Assembly (NCBI RefSeq): GCF_003025615.1
Contig: NZ_PYMJ01000009.1
Location: 147,299 to 211,298, forward strand
Direction: 5' to 3'
Source of the DNA: Photobacterium frigidiphilum
GTDB lineage: Bacteria; Pseudomonadota; Gammaproteobacteria; Enterobacterales; Vibrionaceae
Length of the DNA: 64,000 nt
Numbering within the stretch: the first letter of the stretch is position 1; every line of letters begins with the position of its first letter. Below are positions 17,223-27,568 of the stretch, in pieces. The position numbers and the translations under genes are program-made. The notes beneath the pieces are model-generated. The model worked only from the letters and a program-made list of their open reading frames with translations. It searched no databases and was not told the DNA's origin.

Positions 17223-18404
17223 TTAGTCAGTCGCTAAGTTAATAAAGATCTGAGCGCCGACTAATAAGAAATCCTCATCGACAAAATAAGGGTTTGAATG
17301 CAGATAATTACAAATGCCCTTTTCCTTATTACCAGACCCTAAGAAGAACATAGCGCCACACTTATCGTCTGTCGCTTCAATCATCAAGCTGAAATCTTCA
17401 CTGCCAGTCATTGGTGTACAATTAGCATTAAGCAATTGAGGTGGAACCGTTTGACTCGCAGCCTGAACAACACGGTTGTAGGCAAATTGATGATTAATAA
17501 TGGCAGGGTAACCACAATGAGTCATCGACGTGGTATAACCACGTAACTCACTTTGAGCAACAAGAGACGAAAAGCTATTTTTCAGCACCTGATCGGTTTC
17601 AGAGTCCATTGAGCGGATAGTGCCACGAGCCTGAACATTTGCAGCTACTGCATTTGGAATCGTACCGCCATTAAACATCCCACAGACGAAAACAGCAGGC
17701 GAAAATGGATTCGTTTTCTTGGCTACAATATAGTCCATATCCTCAACGATACGTGCACCTTCACGAATAGCATCAAGGCCTTTATGTGGTGTTGAACCAT
17801 GTGCTGATACACCTTGAATATCAAGTGTCCATGCACAGCCATATGAAGACATAATGCCGTTATTAACTAATACGGTGCCACATTCTTGTGCGGCGTCATT
17901 ATGAAGGGCATAAACTTCATTAACACCATCCATACAACCAAGTTCAACCATTTTATTGGCGCCATCAACACGCATATCTTCTTCAGCCATTTGGAAGATA
18001 AATCGAACATTGTGACGTAATTCTTCTTGGTTATTTGCCAAGTAATTTGCAGCAGTTAACGCAATAGTCATGTGTGTGTCATGACCACAGTTATGCGCAC
18101 GGCCTTTATTCGTCGATGAATGCTCATTACACGTTAAGTCATCCATTTCAAGTGCATCCATATCGGCACGAAATGCAACAGTCTTCAATGAAGTATCAAT
18201 AACCAGATCAGCGATAAAACCAGTATATCCATCATAAGACGTTACTTGATAGCCATAATCAACCATCAGTGATTTACAATATGTTGATGTTTCAACTTCT
18301 TCTCCTGATAATTCAGGAATCATATGAAGGTGACGACGGGTATTAATACTAAACTCTCGAAGTTCTAATACGTTTACATTTAATTTGAATTTACCTAACG
18401 TCAT
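17223..18404 (-). CDS. M20-family metallo-amidohydrolase
   Basis: Zinc/manganese-dependent amidohydrolase of the M20D type (hippurate hydrolase, IAA-amino-acid hydrolase, AbgB-like), removing acyl or similar groups from amino-acid conjugates. RRHLHMIPELSGEE near the N-terminus, FRADMDAL, HNCGHDTHM, FQMAEED and the distal GSEDFSLM carry the usual metal-binding and catalytic residues. There is no signal peptide, so it is cytosolic. The start at 18404 overlaps the upstream stop (TAATG), giving translational coupling to the membrane-protein gene. A longer frame from 18464 would overlap that gene by 60 bases and lacks support. The substrate is unknown; the linked transporter-like genes and CysB-type regulator suggest a sulfur- or amino-acid conjugate. 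Confidence 0.85.
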   Translation of the reverse strand: MTLGKFKLNVNVLELREFSINTRRHLHMIPELSGEEVETSTYCKSLMVDYGYQVTSYDGYTGFIADLVIDTSLKTVAFRADMDALEMDDLTCNEHSSTNKGRAHNCGHDTHMTIALTAANYLANNQEELRHNVRFIFQMAEEDMRVDGANKMVELGCMDGVNEVYALHNDAAQECGTVLVNNGIMSSYGCAWTLDIQGVSAHGSTPHKGLDAIREGARIVEDMDYIVAKKTNPFSPAVFVCGMFNGGTIPNAVAANVQARGTIRSMDSETDQVLKNSFSSLVAQSELRGYTTSMTHCGYPAIINHQFAYNRVVQAASQTVPPQLLNANCTPMTGSEDFSLMIEATDDKCGAMFFLGSGNKEKGICNYLHSNPYFVDEDFLLVGAQIFINLATD

Positions 18405-18853
18405 TAAATAATACCTTTCATTGTGAAGCCGATTTGCGCGATAATTGATGCGCCAAAGAAACAACTAGTCGATACAATCAGGAATAAAACAACAATTTTC
18501 CACGATAACTTTTTAAGTTCTTCCATCTTTCCACCAACCGATAAGCCAGCGAAAGCAAGTAGCGGAACACAACAAGATAAGAAACCAACTTTCCCAATTG
18601 AATCTAAAAAGAAAGTTCGAATAACAGTGTCAGGTAAACAAATTGCGATGCCAATAATTGTTGCATATGCAAACGCGGGTAAAGGCGAATTAATATAATG
18701 CTTTGTTACTAATGCTAAGAATACAATTACCGACATGGCAACGGCACTATCCCACATACTGAATAAAGGTGTTCCCGTCGTTAATGTTTCTGTGAAAATA
18801 GCCAGAGCTAAAGCAAGGAACACAAATTTCATATCATGAATAGATTTAAGCAT
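18404..18853 (-). CDS. Small integral membrane protein, second half of DUF3100-like pair
   Basis: 149 residues with four to five hydrophobic helices and no charged domain. It includes LPAFAYATIIGIAICLPD and LLAFAGLSVGGKMEELKKL. It overlaps the upstream DUF3100-like gene by 8 bases and the downstream amidohydrolase by 1 base, so the three are translationally coupled. I believe some DUF3100 proteins are longer and would cover both parts, making this a split pair, but this is from memory. It is probably the partner subunit of a small transporter or permease. No known transporter signature was recognised. Confidence 0.65.
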   Translation of the reverse strand: MLKSIHDMKFVFLALALAIFTETLTTGTPLFSMWDSAVAMSVIVFLALVTKHYINSPLPAFAYATIIGIAICLPDTVIRTFFLDSIGKVGFLSCCVPLLAFAGLSVGGKMEELKKLSWKIVVLFLIVSTSCFFGASIIAQIGFTMKGII

Positions 18854-19673
18854 TAGTCGCTACCTCTTTTTTGTTGCAAATTTTATACATGAATTCAGCA
18901 AGTGGTAAGCCGATAAATGTAAGAGACAAGGCACCAATTACTGATGAAAGTAAATTAGATGCAGCCGCGATACTCAATGCTTGAGCGGCCATATCAGGGC
19001 TTAGCGTACTCACTAAAGCACCTGATGCTGCACTTAACATCGAACCACTACCAACACCACTACCTGCGGCTAATGCCAACGGATGAAGGCCTGAAAGTGA
19101 GCCAAGGCTACCCAATACGCTGAACCAAAGCGTGCCTATCACTGAACCACAAAGATAAATAGCAAGAACACCAATATACTCTGGTGTGCCCGTTCCATAC
19201 TTCCCTTGAACAACAGCAATTGAGGGTTCACGGCTAATCGATGAACATGCGCCAATAGCTTCACGGCCTAAACCAAACTTAACAGCAAGAGGAATCGCAA
19301 TAAATATTGGTAATAAATTACCGAGTTCTTGGAATATTAATGGCACACCAGCTTCTAAAATATTATCGATATTAGGGATAATCATTCCAGCATATTGAGT
19401 ACCTAGAATTAAAAGGGAAAAGCCGACCATATTAGATGCAAATGATTCTTCTTTCTCAGTAAATACTTTTCCCCATAACTTTATTTTGTCTCGAACTATT
19501 ACTAATGAAATAGCCATACCAATCATTACAGCAAATAACATTGGTAGAATTGGAATGGCTACTGAACCAAATGAAATAACTTTCTTACCTATTAACACCT
19601 GCGAAACAAAAATAACAGCCATAACAATGAGTGTCGTTTTTATAACGGGCATAAGATCTAATTTTTTTGTCAT
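18846..19673 (-). CDS. DUF3100-like integral membrane protein
   Basis: 275 residues, about eight membrane helices, function unknown. Distinct conserved-looking loops are ACSSISREPSIAVVQGKYGTG (about residues 142-162) and AAGSGVGSGSMLSAASGAL (about 200-218). These re-entrant-like, Gly/Ser-rich segments resemble those of secondary transporters. I tentatively place it in DUF3100. It is the first gene of the operon with the 149-aa membrane protein and the M20 amidohydrolase, ATG preceded by GAGGGA. The 19674-19947 upstream region is A+T-rich and presumably holds the promoter; no clean operator was identified. Confidence 0.65.
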   Translation of the reverse strand: MTKKLDLMPVIKTTLIVMAVIFVSQVLIGKKVISFGSVAIPILPMLFAVMIGMAISLVIVRDKIKLWGKVFTEKEESFASNMVGFSLLILGTQYAGMIIPNIDNILEAGVPLIFQELGNLLPIFIAIPLAVKFGLGREAIGACSSISREPSIAVVQGKYGTGTPEYIGVLAIYLCGSVIGTLWFSVLGSLGSLSGLHPLALAAGSGVGSGSMLSAASGALVSTLSPDMAAQALSIAAASNLLSSVIGALSLTFIGLPLAEFMYKICNKKEVATNA

Positions 19674-19947
19674 AATTAATCCCTCGCTTTAATTAAGCCG
19701 GATTATATTTGTGGATATTAATTCACATTGTGATGTAACGCTTATTACATTAGTCCAAAAAGTTATAACTTATTTTAAATTGAAAAAACAAACGCATTAT
19801 TAACATTTAATACTCATAAAAAAGTACAATCGACAGATGCGATTAAACAAATACACGAGATTAATGACATATTCATCATTAATAATAGCAACTAAGAATT
19901 ATTCCTAGATATTGGTAATATCTCAGCATTATTTAAACAATAGTGAC

Positions 19948-20013
19948 TATACTAAGTCACCTCAAGATGTTCGTTTCAGCAATAATCCTGCATCTTGAAG
20001 TGTCTTGGGTATA
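19948..20013. repeat. Dispersed palindromic repeat, complete copy (copy 4)
   Basis: 66 bp. The left arm TATAC..AAG.CACCTCAAGATG pairs with the reverse complement of CATCTTGAAGTGTCTTGGGTATA, around a loop containing TTCAGCAATAATCC. It lies just beyond the topA terminator, in the 19674-20054 gap. Confidence 0.8.
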
Positions 20014-20024
20014 ATAATAAACGT

Positions 20025-20050
20025 AAAAAAAACCGCCTTTCGGCGGTTAT
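20025..20050 (-). terminator. Terminator of topA
   Basis: On the minus strand AACCGCC-GAAA-GGCGGTT is followed by a run of T, immediately after the topA stop. The GAAA tetraloop stabilises the hairpin. Confidence 0.9.
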
Positions 20051-20054
20051 TTTA

Positions 20055-22706
20055 TTAATCTTCTTTTTCGGCTTTTTCTTTCTTCGGCTTTTTACGTTTA
20101 TCGGTAATTTCCCACTTACCGTCAACATAAAGGCCAGTCCAGCCTGATGGCTTACCGTCGACTTCAGTACGAACGTAGTTCTCTTTGCTCTTACGGCTAA
20201 AGCGAACAACTGCCTCTCGACCATCCGGATCTTCTGTCGGTGCCTCAGCTAAGTAGTAAAACTTAGGCGATAAACGATCTTTAAAGCGTACTAGTTCAGA
20301 CACAAGCGGCGCACGTGTTTCACGCGATTTAGGGAAAGTACTTGCGGCCATAAACAAGCCTGAAGCACCGTCACGTAAAACGAAATACGCATTAGAATCT
20401 TGAGTACATGGAATCTCTGGTAAATGTACAGGATCTTCTTTAGGTGGTGCAATTTCACCATTCTTCAGAATCTTACGAGTATTTTTACAATCTTCGCTCG
20501 TACAACCCATGTATTTACCAAAACGACCCGTTTTCAGTTCCATATCTGAACCGCACTTGTCACATTCAATCAATGGTCCTTCATAGCCTTTCAGCTTGAA
20601 TTCACCTTTTTCAACAATGTAACCATCACAGCTTGGGTTATTACCACAAACATGCAATTTACGATCTTGGTCAATCAGGTATGCATCCATTGCGGTGTCA
20701 CATTTCGGGCAACGCTTTTTAGCACGCAATGCAGCAGTTTCAACGTCTTCTTCAAGCACGTTAACAATGCCGTCTTCATCACCTAAGTTAATCGTCTTTT
20801 TACAACGCTCTTTTGGCGGAAGTGCATAACCAGAACACCCTAGGAATACGCCAGTCGATGCTGTGCGAATACCCATTGGACGTGAACATGTCGGACATTC
20901 AATATCAGTCACAACGATATTGTTTGGCTTCATGCCACCTTCATCTTCATCTAACTCTGCTTTTTCAAGCTCAGTCGTGAAGTCGCTAAAGAAGTTATCA
21001 AGAACAGCTTTCCAGTTCTTTTCGCCTTCAGCGATTTTATCGAGGTTACCTTCCATGCGAGCAGTGAAATCAAAATCCATCAGATCGGGGAAACTTCCAT
21101 CCAAACGATCTGAAACGATTTCACCCATTTTCTCTGCATAGAAACGGCGCTGGTCTACACGTACATAACCACGATCTTGAATCGTAGAAATGATTGATGC
21201 GTATGTAGAAGGTCGACCAATACCACGCTTCTCTAATTCTTTAACCAATGCAGCTTCTGTAAAGCGCGCTGGTGGCTTAGTGAAGTGTTGTTTAGGCTCA
21301 ACGCCTTCTAATTTCATAACATCGCCAACGTGAACGGTAGGCAATGTCGTATCTTCATTCTTACCAGATGGACGCTGTACTAAAGTCCAACCTGCAAAGC
21401 GCAAAATACGTCCTTTCGCTTTAAGCGTAAACTCATCAGCTTGAACCGTAATTGTGCTTGAATCGTATTTTGCTGGCACCATCTGGCAAGATACAAACTG
21501 ACGCCAAATTAAGTCGTATAACTTAACTGCATCCGCATCCATACCTTCAAGGTTTTCAGCTTGTACTTCAACACTTGAAGGACGAATCGCTTCGTGCGCT
21601 TCTTGTGCATTTTTCTTACTACCGTACTTTATCGCTTCTTTCGGGAGATAATTCTCACCGTATTCGCTACCGATAAATTCACGTGCAGCTACAACAGCAT
21701 CATTCGACAAGTTGGTCGAATCGGTACGCATATAGGTAATATAACCCGCTTCATATAGACGCTGAGCCAAACCCATTGTACGTTTTACACCGTAGCCAAG
21801 ACGGGTACTTGCCGCTTGTTGTAGTGTTGATGTGATATAAGGTGCAGAAGGCTTGCTACTCGTTGGGCGATCTTCACGATCGACCACTTTATACTCTGCA
21901 CTATCAAGTACAGATTTAGCCGCCATGGTTTGTGCTTCATTAACCGGACGGAAAGCTTTACCCGCCTGCTGAGAAACAATCAAACGCAGTGCATCTTTAC
22001 CAACAGTCAATGTATTCGCATGAATGTCCCAGAACTCTTCTGGTGTAAACGCTTTAATTTCACGTTCACGTTCAACAATCAACTTTACCGCTACAGACTG
22101 AACACGACCAGCAGATAAACCACGGGCAACCTTCTTCCACAGAAGAGGTGACACCATGAAACCCACTACGCGATCAAGAAAACGTCGAGCTTGCTGAGCG
22201 TTAACACCATCAATGTTCAGTTCACCAGGTTCTTCAAACGCCTGTTGAATTGCATTTTTAGTGATCTCATTAAATACCACTCGCTTATAACGTGCATCAT
22301 CACCACCGATGATCTCACGAAGGTGCCATGCAATAGCTTCTCCTTCGCGGTCCAAATCGGTAGCTAGGTAAATAAAGTCAGCATCGGCAGCAAGTTTTTG
22401 CAGTTCACTAACGACTTTTTCTTTGCCCGGAAGCACTTCGTAATGCGCATCCCAATCGTTATAGGGATCAACACCCATTTTTCCGATTAGAGACTTACGG
22501 TCTTTAATTTTCTTAAGACGCGCTTTTTCTTCAACGCTTAATCCTGCGGTTGATTGTGCTGCCGCTTTTTTTCCGGCATTACGTGCACCCGTTGGCAAAT
22601 CACGTACGTGACCAACGCTTGACTTTACAATGAAGTCCTTGCCCAAGTACTTATTAATAGTCTTGGCTTTAGCAGGGGACTCCACAATAACGAGAGATTT
22701 ACCCAT
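20055..22706 (-). CDS. topA: DNA topoisomerase I
   Basis: Type IA topoisomerase that relaxes negative supercoils. The Toprim domain has E9 in IVESPAKAK and [13 protein letters not shown]; the nucleophile is Tyr325 in [19 protein letters not shown] lies further on. Three C-terminal zinc ribbons have Cys pairs at CPTCSRP, CPKCDTA and CDKCGSD, each with a distal Cys pair. A basic C-terminal tail ([14 protein letters not shown]) follows. 883 residues against 865 in E. coli. It is on the opposite strand to yciN, with a 471-base divergent gap. Confidence 0.97.
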   Translation of the reverse strand: MGKSLVIVESPAKAKTINKYLGKDFIVKSSVGHVRDLPTGARNAGKKAAAQSTAGLSVEEKARLKKIKDRKSLIGKMGVDPYNDWDAHYEVLPGKEKVVSELQKLAADADFIYLATDLDREGEAIAWHLREIIGGDDARYKRVVFNEITKNAIQQAFEEPGELNIDGVNAQQARRFLDRVVGFMVSPLLWKKVARGLSAGRVQSVAVKLIVEREREIKAFTPEEFWDIHANTLTVGKDALRLIVSQQAGKAFRPVNEAQTMAAKSVLDSAEYKVVDREDRPTSSKPSAPYITSTLQQAASTRLGYGVKRTMGLAQRLYEAGYITYMRTDSTNLSNDAVVAAREFIGSEYGENYLPKEAIKYGSKKNAQEAHEAIRPSSVEVQAENLEGMDADAVKLYDLIWRQFVSCQMVPAKYDSSTITVQADEFTLKAKGRILRFAGWTLVQRPSGKNEDTTLPTVHVGDVMKLEGVEPKQHFTKPPARFTEAALVKELEKRGIGRPSTYASIISTIQDRGYVRVDQRRFYAEKMGEIVSDRLDGSFPDLMDFDFTARMEGNLDKIAEGEKNWKAVLDNFFSDFTTELEKAELDEDEGGMKPNNIVVTDIECPTCSRPMGIRTASTGVFLGCSGYALPPKERCKKTINLGDEDGIVNVLEEDVETAALRAKKRCPKCDTAMDAYLIDQDRKLHVCGNNPSCDGYIVEKGEFKLKGYEGPLIECDKCGSDMELKTGRFGKYMGCTSEDCKNTRKILKNGEIAPPKEDPVHLPEIPCTQDSNAYFVLRDGASGLFMAASTFPKSRETRAPLVSELVRFKDRLSPKFYYLAEAPTEDPDGREAVVRFSRKSKENYVRTEVDGKPSGWTGLYVDGKWEITDKRKKPKKEKAEKED

Positions 22707-23177
22707 AATGACTCTACTACGTCCTCGTGCTCGCTAAATTTTAAATAAAAACAAAAAGTTGCATGCTAAAAAAAAGAATATTGGCACGTCAACGCTATTA
22801 CAATATTGGGCTACTATTCAAGAAGGTCAACTGGTTTTTAAGAAAAACGAACTGTTTGCTCGCCCCTTCTACAGTTGTTAATGATACGTTAAAAATCAAA
22901 AACCCACTTTTAATTGGTAAAAATTCTGTTTAAAACTTCACTATATAGAGAGTAGATGAAGTAATTAAAGGCGCTAATCATTACCACCTCACAACAGCCT
23001 TTGACTATTCACAACGGTGATTTTTAGCCATAGCTCACAGAATTTACCCGTAATTGCTTTTTGTTTAATCGCTATTCAACATTTGAATGAAAATATACCC
23101 AGCGTTATTAAGGATTTGTTTTATTCAAACAAGATGAATAAACTAATGACGTATTTCTTCCAGAGACGTCATTCATC
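22707..23177. other. Gap between divergent topA and yciN
   Basis: 471 A+T-rich bases that must hold both promoters. No repeat copy, strong hairpin, tRNA or credible small ORF was seen. Confidence 0.5.
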
Positions 23178-23426
23178 ATGAGCGATAAAAAATCAATTCC
23201 CCAAGACAGCCTTTTACTGATCGCCAATCAACTGATTCAAGATCACGATGCCTACATTAAAGGCATGCGAGCAACATCTGTTGAAGAAAAATCTGATGTG
23301 CTGGTATTTAAAGGTGAATATTTCCTCGATGACAATGGTCTTCCAACCGTTAATACAACAGCAGTATTTAACATGTTTAAATACCTTGCGCATAAGTTGT
23401 CACCCGAGTTTACTTTGCAAGATTAA
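23178..23426 (+). CDS. yciN: YciN family protein
   Basis: Small cytosolic protein of unknown function. LVFKGEYFLDDNGLPTVNTTAVFNMFKYLAHKLS closely follows E. coli YciN, and the length (82 versus 83) is equal. It sits next to topA as in E. coli, which strengthens orthology. A bidirectional terminator follows. Confidence 0.9.
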   Translation: MSDKKSIPQDSLLLIANQLIQDHDAYIKGMRATSVEEKSDVLVFKGEYFLDDNGLPTVNTTAVFNMFKYLAHKLSPEFTLQD

Positions 23427-23524
23427 GCCGTAAATTGTTTGTTGACGCAAGGAATTATAAAAAAAATCGTTGTTAAAAAGTAAAAAACAACGTTTATCTT
23501 TACGAATTATCACCTTAAAAATCA

Positions 23525-23556
23525 AAAAATAACCCGCCAATAAGCGGGTTATTTTT
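23525..23556. terminator. Bidirectional terminator between yciN and the DUF805 gene
   Basis: Perfect 13-bp stem AAAAATAACCCGC / GCGGGTTATTTTT with a 6-base loop, between convergent genes. Confidence 0.92.
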
Positions 23557-23580
23557 CAATAACAAAAGCGTTTAAACAGT

Positions 23581-23982
23581 TTACATATCGATGGTTATTG
23601 TCTCTTTTTCATCATCTTTCGACGGCATAGAACGCCCTTTTGGATCCGGACCGTATTGGTTGTCTCCTTTTATACCGTCGAGCATACCAAGTTCAACAAT
23701 AACAAAAGCAGGACCAATTAAAGGTACAAAGGTCAACAACGCCCACCAAGCACTTTTATTACGATCATGCAGCCGCTTAATATTCAGCGCCAATGATGCC
23801 CAAAAGACAAAAAATAAAATAACCATAGCCAATATATTCAGCGCTTGATTATTGCCCATGTTACTTGGGCTTGTATACAAAAAGACAGGTAATGTAACCA
23901 AGAGAACAGGCAAGCTATATAACCAGTAATCACGTCGTCTTAATCGACCTTTAAAAGAAAACAGCGCCCACTTTTGATCCAT
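23581..23982 (-). CDS. DUF805 membrane protein
   Basis: Small inner-membrane protein of the DUF805 (YhaH-like) family, function unknown. Typical marks: N-terminal FKGRLRRRDYW, a hydrophobic hairpin of about 60 residues, the LNIKRLHDRNKSAWW motif, and a C-terminal GDNQYGPDPKG. There are three to four membrane helices and an acidic tail (KDDEKETITIDM). It stands alone between yciN and sohB. Confidence 0.85.
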   Translation of the reverse strand: MDQKWALFSFKGRLRRRDYWLYSLPVLLVTLPVFLYTSPSNMGNNQALNILAMVILFFVFWASLALNIKRLHDRNKSAWWALLTFVPLIGPAFVIVELGMLDGIKGDNQYGPDPKGRSMPSKDDEKETITIDM

Positions 23983-24013
23983 TGAAAAACCTTATTAACT
24001 ACAATTGTTTAAC

Positions 24014-24042
24014 TAATACCATTCTGAATAAATAGATGGTCA
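24014..24042. repeat. Solitary MITE-end-like sequence
   Basis: TAATACCATTCT... matches 23 of 29 positions of the left terminal repeat of the element at 14766. No matching right end is seen before sohB, so it is a truncated copy or solo end. Confidence 0.5.
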
Positions 24043-24114
24043 GAGATGTGTCTACATTGGCATAACACCAGCTTAATAAAAGCACTCAGCCAACCATCAA
24101 TATACTATCAGATA

Positions 24115-25176
24115 TTACATGAATGGACGTTGACCGCGACTTACCCATTTCAATAACAAGTTATCTGCCGCTTCACCCGTTGCACCCGCTAATTTTTCTG
24201 CCAGTTTCTTACGTTGAACGAAACGAACATTTAATACTTCACGATCTTTACAAGCATGTGTAATGAAATCATCGCTTGTGCCGATTTCATCAACAAGCCC
24301 TAGATTCAGTGCTTGATTACCAAACCAATGCTCACCGGTTGCCACTTTTTCAAGATCCAACTCTGGACGGTGAATCGCAATAAAGTCTTTGAACAAACCA
24401 TGCGTTTCTTCAATTTCAACTTGGAATTTATCACGGGCTTTATCAGTATTTTCGCCAAACATTGTTAATGTACGCTTAAACTCGCCCGCTGTAATTTGTT
24501 CAAACTCAATATCATGCTTTTTCAGCACTTTGCTAAAGTTTGGTAGCTGAGCAATAACACCAATAGAGCCCACAATTGCAAAAGGCGCTGAAATAATTTT
24601 ATCTGCCACACATGCCATCATGTAACCGCCACTAGCTGCTACTTTATCGACAGAAATCGTCAGCTTGATACCCGCAGATTTCAAGCGATCAAGTTGTGAA
24701 GACGCTAAACCATAGCCATGTACCATACCGCCACCCGTTTCTAGGCGAAGCAATACTTCATCACCGTCGATCGCAACAGCAATAATTGCACTGATTTCTT
24801 CACGTAAAGAAGAGACTTCACGCGCATCAATACTGCCATGAAAATCAATGACAAATAAACGAGACTCACGAACATGAGACAAATCGCCTTCTTTAGCGGC
24901 TTTTTTAATTTCGTTCTGACGTGCTTTCTCTTTTTCTTTATCTTCTTTTTTTGTCGCTTTATCACGTGCTTTCAATAGCGGTTTATCAAATAAGTGTTCT
25001 TCTAATTGATGAACCGTATTTTTATACTGCTCAGTTAAGTCTGTGACTTCTAATTCACCCTTTTGTGAACCGTGACGTCCGTTTAAACCTTTCGCTAAAA
25101 CAAGGATACCGACAAGCGCAATAACGACTGTCGCAATCTTGGCTAAGAACAGCCCATAATCAAACAAAAATTCCAA
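24115..25176 (-). CDS. sohB: Inner-membrane peptidase SohB (S49 family)
   Basis: Signal-peptide-peptidase-like serine protease facing the periplasm. An N-terminal membrane helix (about residues 8-28) is followed by a charged Lys/Glu-rich linker (about 65-100). The S49 core has FDFHGSIDAREV-type strands, LRLETGGGMVHGYG, the nucleophile Ser in DKVAASGGYMMA, and the general-base Lys in AGEFKRTLTMFG. 353 residues, typical. It keeps its E. coli position between yciN and yciK, transcribed divergently from yciK. Confidence 0.93.
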   Translation of the reverse strand: MEFLFDYGLFLAKIATVVIALVGILVLAKGLNGRHGSQKGELEVTDLTEQYKNTVHQLEEHLFDKPLLKARDKATKKEDKEKEKARQNEIKKAAKEGDLSHVRESRLFVIDFHGSIDAREVSSLREEISAIIAVAIDGDEVLLRLETGGGMVHGYGLASSQLDRLKSAGIKLTISVDKVAASGGYMMACVADKIISAPFAIVGSIGVIAQLPNFSKVLKKHDIEFEQITAGEFKRTLTMFGENTDKARDKFQVEIEETHGLFKDFIAIHRPELDLEKVATGEHWFGNQALNLGLVDEIGTSDDFITHACKDREVLNVRFVQRKKLAEKLAGATGEAADNLLLKWVSRGQRPFM

Positions 25177-25313
25177 TCTTAAGTCCTCGTTTTAATAAAT
25201 TGATACCAATCACAGAATGATGGTCTTTTCCCATTGTAACCAAGTTGCCACCTGTACCGCTATCGCAATACAATAGAAAAACAAAAAGTAATGTTTCCAA
25301 GCGACTTTACGTG

Positions 25314-25359
25314 CGCAGATTCAGCGAGAATCCTGCATCTTGAGGTAATTTGGGTGTAT
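25314..25359. repeat. Dispersed palindromic repeat, right half (copy 5)
   Basis: Loop ATTCAGCGAGAATCC plus right arm TGCATCTTGAGGTAA..TGGGTGTA, in the sohB-yciK gap. The left arm is lost. Confidence 0.75.
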
Positions 25360-25390
25360 TAATAATGACAAACCAATAAGGAAGTTACAC

Positions 25391-26134
25391 GTGGAATATC
25401 AAATCGCTGCGGATTCTCTAAAAGATCGCGTCATTCTGGTCACTGGTGCTGGTGATGGCATTGGTCGTCAAGCAGCCATTAGTTATGCAGCACACGGTGC
25501 AACTGTTATTTTGCTTGGTCGTACCGTTGCGAAACTTGAAGCCGTTTATGATGAAATTGAAACGCTAGGCTACAACCAACCAGCGATTATCCCTCTCGAT
25601 TTACGCGGTGCAACGAAGCAGCATTACATTGATATGGTTGAAACTATTTCAGAACAGTTTGGACGCTTAGATGGTGTATTACACAATGCCGGTTTACTTG
25701 GCGTATTAAGCCCATTCGACCAACTCGGTGAAGATACGTTTGATGATGTGATGCACGTTAACGTTAAAGCACAGTTTTTGATGACTCAAGCTATCATGCC
25801 ACTGATCAAAAAGTCTGAAGATGGCCGTATTATTTTCACCTCTTCGACAGTCGGCCATGAAGGTCGTGCTTTTTGGGGCGCCTACTCTATATCAAAGTTT
25901 GCGACTGAAGGCATGATGGAAATTTTAGCCAATGAGATGTGCAATACAACGGTTCGCGTCAATGCGATTAACCCAGGCGGTACACGCACAGGCATGCGCG
26001 CAAAAGCGTTCCCAGCTGAAGATTCAGGCCTATTAAGAACACCTAAAGACATAATGCCGCTGTACCTCTATTTAATGGGGCCAGAAAGCAAAGATGTGAA
26101 TGGTCAGTGCATTGATGCACAACCAAAAGGCTAA
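25391..26134 (+). CDS. yciK: YciK family short-chain oxidoreductase
   Basis: NAD(P)-dependent SDR enzyme of unknown substrate. Rossmann motif VTGAGDGIGRQAA, NAG in VLHNAG, catalytic Ser in FTSSTVG, Tyr-x3-Lys in AYSISKF, and NPGGTRTGMR. 247 residues with a GTG start at 25391 behind AAGGAAG. Orthology to E. coli YciK is supported by the position next to sohB. Confidence 0.92.
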   Translation: MEYQIAADSLKDRVILVTGAGDGIGRQAAISYAAHGATVILLGRTVAKLEAVYDEIETLGYNQPAIIPLDLRGATKQHYIDMVETISEQFGRLDGVLHNAGLLGVLSPFDQLGEDTFDDVMHVNVKAQFLMTQAIMPLIKKSEDGRIIFTSSTVGHEGRAFWGAYSISKFATEGMMEILANEMCNTTVRVNAINPGGTRTGMRAKAFPAEDSGLLRTPKDIMPLYLYLMGPESKDVNGQCIDAQPKG

Positions 26135-26162
26135 ATTAAACGCTACTTTAAACAGACAACAA

Positions 26163-26188
26163 AAAGCCGACGTATTCACGTCGGCTTT
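26163..26188. terminator. Terminator between convergent yciK and rluB
   Basis: 11-bp perfect stem AAAGCCGACGT / ACGTCGGCTTT with loop ATTC. Confidence 0.85.
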
Positions 26189-26214
26189 ATTATGTCTGTT
26201 TACTAAGACGAGTC

Positions 26215-27339
26215 TTATTGGCGTGTACGTGGCTTACCCGCTAACGGGTTACGACGTTGAGCACCATTTCCTGACGGTTTACGCTTACCTGCTGGCTCAT
26301 TGCTTTCGTCTGTTTTACGACGATTGCCTTGCGCAGGCTTACCAGCAGATGGCTTGCCACGTGTCGGCTTAGCCGTTGAAGGCTTACCTGACGGCTTACG
26401 CTTCCCAACTGGTGCATTTTGCCCTTCAACTTCACTGTTACGTGTTGAAGAACGACGTTCATCAGGGTTACTCGTACGGCCACGACGACCGCGAGGTGTT
26501 TCAGTAACACGTTCTTCGTGACGACGTACGGCACGACGAATCTGACGAACACCACGTTTACGCTTCTGGCCTTCGACCGTCAGCATTGTGTTTTCTTCAG
26601 CTTCAAGCTCTACCACTTCACGAAGATAGTTAACTTCTTTCAGCTCGAGCTCCATCCAACCGCCACGAGGCATATCTTTCGTTAGATAGATATCACCATA
26701 ACGTACACGTTTTAGACGGCTTACTGTTACGCCTTGTGAATCCCACAAACGACGAACTTCACGGTTACGGCCTTCTGTGATTACAACGTAGAAAGTATGG
26801 TTCATACCTTCACCGCCAGAATACACAACGTCTTCGAAACGTGCCATACCATCTTCTAGTTCAACACCTTGAACTAGGTTCTTAACCATATTTTCGTTAA
26901 TCTCACCGAAAACGCGAACCATGTATTCACGTTCAACGCTTCGACTTGGGTGCATCAGACGATTAGCTAATTCACCATCAGTGGTAAATAGCAATAGACC
27001 TGAGGTATTTGCATCCAATCGACCAACCGAAACCCAACGGCCACTTGATAGACGGGGTAAACGATCAAATACAGTCCGGCGACCTTCAGGATCGTGACGC
27101 GTACATAACTCACCTTCAGGTTTGTTATAAGCAAGAACACGACACACTTCCTCAGAAGGCGGAACCAGATCAATCTTGTGACCATCGATACGCACGAGAA
27201 CAGAAAAATCGTCTAGACGATCACCCAGTTTCGCGACTACGCCGTCAATGCTCACACGACCGCTTTGAATCATTAATTCGATCTCACGACGAGACCCTTG
27301 GCCAGCACGCGCTAGCACCTTCTGTAACTTTTCACTCAT
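26215..27339 (-). CDS. rluB: 23S rRNA pseudouridine synthase RluB
   Basis: Forms pseudouridine 2605 in 23S rRNA. An S4 RNA-binding domain (residues 1-55) precedes the RsuA-type catalytic domain with the nucleophile Asp109 in [13 protein letters not shown] and [13 protein letters not shown] long basic tail from about residue 265 is rich in Lys, Arg, Pro and Gly with recurring GKPS/GKRKPSG units; it is typical of RluB in kind and elongated here. The start at 27339 (MSEKLQ) is preferred to an in-frame TTG 9 bases upstream because of AAAGG spacing. Part of the rnm-yciO-rluB gene string. Confidence 0.93.
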   Translation of the reverse strand: MSEKLQKVLARAGQGSRREIELMIQSGRVSIDGVVAKLGDRLDDFSVLVRIDGHKIDLVPPSEEVCRVLAYNKPEGELCTRHDPEGRRTVFDRLPRLSSGRWVSVGRLDANTSGLLLFTTDGELANRLMHPSRSVEREYMVRVFGEINENMVKNLVQGVELEDGMARFEDVVYSGGEGMNHTFYVVITEGRNREVRRLWDSQGVTVSRLKRVRYGDIYLTKDMPRGGWMELELKEVNYLREVVELEAEENTMLTVEGQKRKRGVRQIRRAVRRHEERVTETPRGRRGRTSNPDERRSSTRNSEVEGQNAPVGKRKPSGKPSTAKPTRGKPSAGKPAQGNRRKTDESNEPAGKRKPSGNGAQRRNPLAGKPRTRQ

Positions 27340-27482
27340 TATAGACAAACCTTTGTCGCCTTCACAGGCGTCGAAATACTCATCAGAACACTTTAAGCCA
27401 TCTTAAAGATAGCCGCGCATTATGCCAAAGTATTCACTAATACGCTATCTCAAAGATAGTCTAGCTGACTATCTATTTACAG

Positions 27483-27540
27483 ATATACCCAAGTTACTCG
27501 TTTCAGCGAGAATCCTGCACCCTGAGGTAGCTTGGATATA
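27483..27540. repeat. Dispersed palindromic repeat, near-complete copy (copy 6)
   Basis: ATATACCCAAGTTACTC pairs with GAGGTAGCTTGGATATA around TTTCAGCGAGAATCCTGC. The left arm lacks the inner AAGATGC block. It lies between yciO and rluB. Confidence 0.8.
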
Positions 27541-27568
27541 CGTATTCAAACAGGAAATAGTAGAAGCA

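Noticed and set aside
19700..19735. CRP-like site upstream of the DUF3100 operon
   Set aside because: TGTGG and TCACA are present but separated by 8 bases in place of 6.
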